Shown here piece by piece: positions 12,965-17,021 of a stretch of 17,021 bases of DNA. The translations under genes and the position numbers were made by a program. Each line of letters opens with the position of its first letter. Within the stretch, counting starts at the first letter, position 1. The notes under the pieces were generated by a model, which did no database searches, was not told the origin of the DNA, and saw only the letters and a program-made list of their open reading frames with translations. Origin of the DNA: an uncultured Clostridia bacterium (GTDB taxonomy: Bacteria > Bacillota > Clostridia > Oscillospirales > Acutalibacteraceae); the NCBI GenBank assembly GCA_937919155.1, contig CALFPM010000132.1, positions 1 through 17,021 of the forward strand, written 5' to 3'.

Positions 12965-14698
12965 TCAATAGTTTTCTTCGGATGATTCCTCTTCGGTTTC
13001 GATTATGTTGCCGTATTCGTCTGTGGCAGGCTCGGTTTCAAGAACATTGACAATGATGAAAACTGTTGAGCCTTTGGCATAGGCTTTTTCGGAAACGGGG
13101 GACATGGAGATAATCTCGTTGTGTCTGTATGAAGGATCGGATGTTTCCGTTGCCTTGCAAACAAAACCGAGTTCTTCAAGACGCGCAGCCGCCTCTTCAT
13201 AGTCGGAGCCTACAACGTTGGGAAGAACAATTTCTTCCTCGCCTTTGCTGACATAGAGGGTGATTTTTGTGCCTGCAGGCACTGTGTCACCTGCTTTGAC
13301 GCTCTGGTTAACGATGTATCCCGCATCAACCTCGCTGTCATAAACATATTCATCAACGAACACAAAGTTCTTGGTGAAAACGGGGTTGGAGGTTATGTCA
13401 AGGTAAAGTCTGCCTGTGAAGCTTGGCACTTCAACGGGTTCGCTCTGCGTGGTAGTTATGGTGTTTTCGGCGTTGCCGCTTCCGCTGAGGAAGTTAACAT
13501 GTTCGCGCAGAGGACCGAAAATGAGGATTGCGAATATGAGAATACCCACTGCAAGGCTGATTGCCGCAGTAAGAATTATTGTTTTCTTGCCGTTTTCGTC
13601 AATGCTTTTTGCAGGTTTGGCAGGCTGACGCTTGCTCTGCTCGGCAGGATTCTGAGGCTTTTTCGGAGCCTGAACGGGGCCTGAGGGTGCGGGCGGGGGA
13701 ACGGGTTTCTGATACTGACCCGATGCGGATGCCGCCGCAGGAGATGCAGAAAGGTCTGCGCGGAGCTGTTCAACGGTTCTTGTTCTGTCCTCGGGCAGAA
13801 TCTGAAGCGCGTTGATAAGACCGTTTATGACATAAGCAGGCAGAGCCTCGGCGAACTTGCCCGGCACCATCAGCTTGTCGTTGCTCATTCTTTCCTTGGC
13901 GGAAATGGGGTCGCTGCCGATGAGCGTGCGGTAAAGCACGGCGGCAAAAGCATAAATATCCGTCCAGGTGCCCTGACCGCCGTCAAAGCCGTACTGCTCA
14001 ATTGCGGCATAACCGTCATAAAGCTGGCTGTTCAGGTCGCTTCTTGAGTTTCTTGCGGCACTGGTGCAGAAGCCTGTTATCTTTATTTTACCGTCAGGAC
14101 CGATAATGAGAGTTGTGGGCGAAATGCCTCTGTGGATGATTCCTGTTGAATGGAGGGTTCCCAGAGTTGAAAGAATGGGCATAAGTAATGATCTTGCCTT
14201 TTCCCACGAAACATAACCCGTTTTGCTGCGCAGAAGAAAATCGCGCAGAGAAATGCCCTCAAAATGGTCATAGATTGCAAATGATGTTCCCAGGTCGTTC
14301 ACAACATCGGTAACGCTGATCAGGGCGGAAAGACCCTTGAGCCTTGCAAGTTTTGTCCAGAGCTCAACAAAACTCTGGCGAAGTTCTGTAAATACAGCTT
14401 CACTTCCGCGCATAACCTGCAAAGTCAGATTTGAACTTGTTCTTGTGGTGAAAGAATCGGGGATGAATTCCCTGATTTTGACGGCTTTTCTTTCCGAAAG
14501 GTCCCAACCGATGTATGTAGCACCTTCACCGTTGTATTCAAGCATTTTGCCCACAAGGTAGCGGTTGGAAATAACGGTTCTCACGGGGAGATACGGCGGA
14601 ATCTGAGCAGAGTCAACATGGTATCCGCAATAGGGACACTGCTTTTTCTCGCCTATTTCTTTCATACAACTCATACAGAGATTGTCTGAACTAATCAT
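12965..14698 (-). CDS. Membrane PASTA-domain Ser/Thr pseudokinase with zinc ribbon
   Basis: The 577-residue protein has a zinc ribbon (Cys8, Cys11, Cys21, Cys24), a kinase-like domain (about 45-315), a Pro/Ala/Gln/Lys linker (319-365), one membrane helix (about 372-396) and two extracellular PASTA domains (about 423-486 and 489-552), then an acidic tail. PASTA kinases sense muropeptides or lipid II and control wall growth. The glycine loop (NGEGATY) and the beta-3 Lys74 (AVK) persist, but three catalytic residues are changed: HRD is HRG (Gly191), the loop Asn is Thr196, and DFG is GFC (Gly209). Phosphotransfer is therefore unlikely, and it may act as a scaffold, nucleotide-binding regulator or allosteric partner of another kinase. 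I chose the ATG at 14698 with AAAGGAG 8 nt upstream; earlier codons lie in its promoter. Confidence 0.88.
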   Translation of the reverse strand: MISSDNLCMSCMKEIGEKKQCPYCGYHVDSAQIPPYLPVRTVISNRYLVGKMLEYNGEGATYIGWDLSERKAVKIREFIPDSFTTRTSSNLTLQVMRGSEAVFTELRQSFVELWTKLARLKGLSALISVTDVVNDLGTSFAIYDHFEGISLRDFLLRSKTGYVSWEKARSLLMPILSTLGTLHSTGIIHRGISPTTLIIGPDGKIKITGFCTSAARNSRSDLNSQLYDGYAAIEQYGFDGGQGTWTDIYAFAAVLYRTLIGSDPISAKERMSNDKLMVPGKFAEALPAYVINGLINALQILPEDRTRTVEQLRADLSASPAAASASGQYQKPVPPPAPSGPVQAPKKPQNPAEQSKRQPAKPAKSIDENGKKTIILTAAISLAVGILIFAILIFGPLREHVNFLSGSGNAENTITTTQSEPVEVPSFTGRLYLDITSNPVFTKNFVFVDEYVYDSEVDAGYIVNQSVKAGDTVPAGTKITLYVSKGEEEIVLPNVVGSDYEEAAARLEELGFVCKATETSDPSYRHNEIISMSPVSEKAYAKGSTVFIIVNVLETEPATDEYGNIIETEEESSEENY

Positions 14699-14735
14699 CT
14701 GAGACACTCCTTTGATTTTACAGTAGACCTTGTTA

Positions 14736-14764
14736 ATGATATCAAATATGATGTGTTTTGTCAA
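14736..14764 (-). promoter_or_regulatory. Sigma-A promoter of the pseudokinase gene
   Basis: On the - strand, TTGACA (14764-14759) and TATCAT (14741-14736) are 17 bp apart. The start site would be near 14729, about 30 nt before the ATG. It is divergent from and close to the glgB promoter. Confidence 0.8.
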
Positions 14765-14848
14765 CGAAAGTGACAGAATTGTAACTTTTATCGTCAATGT
14801 GTTGTATATTTTCAATAATTTTTTGGCACTAATATTTATAATATAGGG

Positions 14849-14877
14849 TTGAAAATAAAAATAGGACTTGTTATAAT
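14849..14877 (+). promoter_or_regulatory. Sigma-A promoter of the glgB-glgC operon
   Basis: TTGAAA (14849-14854) and a consensus TATAAT (14872-14877) are separated by 17 bp, about 32 bp before the glgB ATG. The strong -10 box suggests high basal activity. Confidence 0.8.
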
Positions 14878-14908
14878 TAATCTATATAAAAATGGAGGAG
14901 TACGGCAT

Positions 14909-16798
14909 ATGCAGGATAAAAACAGCATACCTCTTTACCTGTTTCATCAGGGAACAAATGCAAAAGCATATGAATTTCTCGGTGCTCACGGCAACGGAGA
15001 CGGTTCTGTCACTTTCAGAGTCTGGGCGCCCAATGCCGAATGGGTGGGAGTCGGCGGCGATTTCAACGGCTGGCAGCCGCGCAATGCACCCATGGAGAAA
15101 ATCAGTGTGGGCGTGTGGGAATGCACCGTTGAGGGCGTAGCGTTATATAATTCATATAAATTCCTCATCAGAACCCGTGACGGCAGAGAGCTTTATAAAA
15201 GCGACCCCTTTGCGTTCCACGCGGAAACAAGACCGGACACCGCCTCCAAATTCTACGGTTTACCCGATTTCAGATGGACAGACAAAAACTGGCTGAAGAA
15301 AAGAAAGGTAAGGGATATTTACTCCTCGCCCGTGAATGTTTACGAAGTTCACGCAGGTTCGTGGCGTATGCACGATGACGGAAATCCTCTCACTTACAGA
15401 GAGCTTGCCGACGAGCTTGTGCCTTACGTCAGGGAGATGGGATACACTCACATCGAGCTGCTTCCCATAACCGAGCATCCTTTCGACGGCTCGTGGGGAT
15501 ATCAGGTGACGGGTTATTTCGCCCCTACCTCCCGTTACGGCACGCCCGAGGATTTTGCTTATTTTGTTGACAAGGCTCATAACAACGGAATCGGAATCAT
15601 TCTTGATTGGGTGCCTGCCCATTTCCCCAAGGATGCTTACGGACTTTACGAATTCGACGGCGGACCTCTTTATGAATATGCCGACCCGAGAAAGGGCGAG
15701 CATTACGAATGGGGCACAAGAGTTTTTGACTACGGCAGAAACGAAGTTCAGAGTTTTCTTGTTTCCAGTGCAATGTTCTGGATTGAGAAATACCACATTG
15801 ACGGTCTGAGAGTTGACGCGGTTGCATCAATGCTTTATCTCGACTATTGCAGGGATGACGGTCAGTGGCTACCCAACGTTGACGGCGGCAGAGAAAATCT
15901 TGAAGCGGTTGCATTCCTCAAAAAACTCAACGAGAGCATTTTCAGAGAGCATGGCGACGTGCTTATGATTGCGGAGGAAAGTACGGCATGGCCCATGGTT
16001 TCAAAGCCTACCTTTATGGGTGGTCTCGGCTTTAACTTCAAATGGAATATGGGCTGGATGAACGACTGCCTCAAGTATTTTTCAATGGACGGAATTTACA
16101 GAAAGCATCATCACGATAAGCTGACTTTCTCATTTTTCTATGCTTTCTCGGAAAACTTCGTGCTTCCCATTTCTCACGACGAGGTTGTTCACGGCAAATG
16201 CTCATTAATCAATAAAATGCCCGGTTCATACGAAGAAAAATTTGCAGGTATGCGTTCGTTTATGGGCTACATGATGTCTCATCCAGGCAAAAAGCTTCTG
16301 TTTATGGGCTCGGAATTCGGTCAGTTCATCGAATGGAATTACAAGCAGCCTCTCGACTGGCTTTTGCTTGATTACGACGCACACAGACAGCTGAAAAACT
16401 ATATGGCGGCGCTTAATGCTTTCTATCTCAAAAATCCCCCTATGTGGCAGATTGATTACGGCTGGGAAGGCTTTAACTGGATTGTCAATGACGACAGGGA
16501 CAATTCCGTTGTTGCATATCTCAGACGGGATACCGAAGGCAAAGAAATCATATCGGTGTGTAACTTCACCAACGTAACAAGAAAAAGTTACCGCATCGGT
16601 GTTCCTCAGGCAGGAACTTACAGAGTTGTGTTCAGTTCGTCCTTGCCCGAATTCGGCGGAAAGGGAGAAAGCACCGCAGGCTCAGTGAAAGCCGAAAAAA
16701 TCCCCATGCACGGTTATGATTACAGCATAGAACTCGATGTTGAAGGTCTCAGCTGTATGTTTATAAAAAACACAACAAGAAAACCAAAGTTAAAATAA
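14909..16798 (+). CDS. glgB: 1,4-alpha-glucan branching enzyme
   Basis: Forms alpha-1,6 branches in glycogen by moving segments of alpha-1,4-glucan chains. Domain order is the CBM48-type N-terminal module (about 25-125, with VGGDFNGWQ), the GH13 catalytic barrel (about 140-510) and a C-terminal beta domain. The catalytic residues are visible: nucleophile Asp303 (GLRVDAV), acid/base Glu356 (MIAEES) and stabiliser Asp424 (ISHDEVVHGK); HIELLPITEHPFDGSWGYQ and GYFAPTSRYG are standard signatures. The 629-residue length is normal for the short-N-terminus type. The ATG at 14909 follows GGAGGAG with 8 nt spacing; an in-frame start at 14849 falls within the promoter. It leads an operon with glgC, 13 bp downstream. 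Confidence 0.97.
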   Translation: MQDKNSIPLYLFHQGTNAKAYEFLGAHGNGDGSVTFRVWAPNAEWVGVGGDFNGWQPRNAPMEKISVGVWECTVEGVALYNSYKFLIRTRDGRELYKSDPFAFHAETRPDTASKFYGLPDFRWTDKNWLKKRKVRDIYSSPVNVYEVHAGSWRMHDDGNPLTYRELADELVPYVREMGYTHIELLPITEHPFDGSWGYQVTGYFAPTSRYGTPEDFAYFVDKAHNNGIGIILDWVPAHFPKDAYGLYEFDGGPLYEYADPRKGEHYEWGTRVFDYGRNEVQSFLVSSAMFWIEKYHIDGLRVDAVASMLYLDYCRDDGQWLPNVDGGRENLEAVAFLKKLNESIFREHGDVLMIAEESTAWPMVSKPTFMGGLGFNFKWNMGWMNDCLKYFSMDGIYRKHHHDKLTFSFFYAFSENFVLPISHDEVVHGKCSLINKMPGSYEEKFAGMRSFMGYMMSHPGKKLLFMGSEFGQFIEWNYKQPLDWLLLDYDAHRQLKNYMAALNAFYLKNPPMWQIDYGWEGFNWIVNDDRDNSVVAYLRRDTEGKEIISVCNFTNVTRKSYRIGVPQAGTYRVVFSSSLPEFGGKGESTAGSVKAEKIPMHGYDYSIELDVEGLSCMFIKNTTRKPKLK

Positions 16799-16811
16799 GG
16801 AGGACCCCAAT

Positions 16812-17021
16812 ATGGCAGTAAAACCCGAATGTATAGCAATGCTCCTTGCAGGCGGTCAGGGCAGCCGTCTCGGCATTCTGACAAAGAACATTGCGAAGCC
16901 TGCCGTGCCTTACGGCGGCAAGTACCGCATCATTGACTTCCCTCTGTCCAACTGTGTTAACTCCGGTATTGAGACAGTCGGTGTCCTCACCCAGTATCAG
17001 CCTCTGGAGCTGAATGAGTAC
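16812..17021 (+). CDS. glgC: Glucose-1-phosphate adenylyltransferase (ADP-glucose synthase), N-terminal part
   Basis: Makes ADP-glucose, the donor for bacterial glycogen synthesis, and is the regulated first step of that pathway. The 70 codons in the window begin MAVKPECIAMLLAGGQGSRLGILTK, with the nucleotide-binding motif LLAGGQGSRLG, then KPAVPYGGKYRIIDFPLSNCVNSGI and VGVLTQYQPLELNEY, all closely matching GlgC. AAGGAGG (16797-16803) is correctly spaced. The gene runs off the window end. With glgB just upstream it completes part of a glycogen synthesis operon; glgD and glgA may follow. Confidence 0.96.
   Translation, partial: MAVKPECIAMLLAGGQGSRLGILTKNIAKPAVPYGGKYRIIDFPLSNCVNSGIETVGVLTQYQPLELNEY

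Noticed and set aside
15260..15796. 178-codon open frame antisense to glgB
   Set aside because: Contained in glgB, whose catalytic motifs lie in the same bases; no independent support.
1..17021. CRISPR arrays, tRNA or rRNA genes, insertion sequences
   Set aside because: No regularly spaced repeats, cloverleaf-like sequences, rRNA segments or transposase motifs were recognised on either strand.

Overview
The window looks like chromosome from a gut-type Clostridia bacterium, probably Oscillospiraceae/Ruminococcaceae. This rests on strong AAGGAGG-type ribosome binding sites, sigma-A promoters with 17-bp spacers, a glgB-glgC glycogen operon, a zinc-ribbon/PASTA kinase-like protein and a FliB-like lysine methylase, all of kinds common in that group. 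No rRNA, tRNA, CRISPR array, integrase or IS element was seen.

Layout. (1) Bases 1-550 hold the 3' end of an unrecognised + strand gene and a bidirectional terminator. (2) Bases 551-1953 (- strand) hold a Mg2+ transporter gene, mgtE, with a promoter and a 184-nt structured leader (long-range stem, terminator-like hairpin, Shine-Dalgarno-sequestering hairpin). The gene is cut at about 755-785 and joined out of frame to the 3' end of a different gene whose product looks like a SPOR domain; only about the first 325 residues of MgtE remain. (3) Bases 2162-8843 (+ strand) hold eight tightly packed phage head and connector genes: small terminase, large terminase, portal, a prohead protease with a zinc-finger insert, a small decoration-like protein, an HK97-type major capsid protein, two connector-like proteins and a tail-terminator-like protein with a tail-tip-like C-terminus. 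All frames are open. No tail tube, tape measure, lysis, replication, repressor or integrase gene lies with them, and the cassette ends at a strong terminator directly against host genes. (4) Bases 8896-12926 (- strand) hold an operon: FliB-like methylase, GH92 mannosidase-like enzyme, ChbG/YdjC deacetylase. (5) Bases 12965-14698 (- strand) hold a membrane pseudokinase with two PASTA domains. (6) Bases 14849-17021 (+ strand) hold glgB and the start of glgC.

The most notable item is the orphan head cassette. It encodes what is needed to build and fill a DNA-packaging capsid, keeps host-like codon use, and has unusual translation starts: TTG for two genes, and codons one transition away from ATG (ATA, ACG) at the place the Shine-Dalgarno would predict for two more. 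It may be a decaying prophage remnant, a capsid-forming satellite that borrows tails, or a domesticated gene-transfer-agent-like or encapsidation system; the sequence alone does not decide. Other notable points are a GH92 enzyme with Gln where the general acid Glu is expected, a kinase that has lost HRD Asp, catalytic-loop Asn and DFG Asp, and the chimeric mgtE junction, which could be a real deletion or an assembly join.
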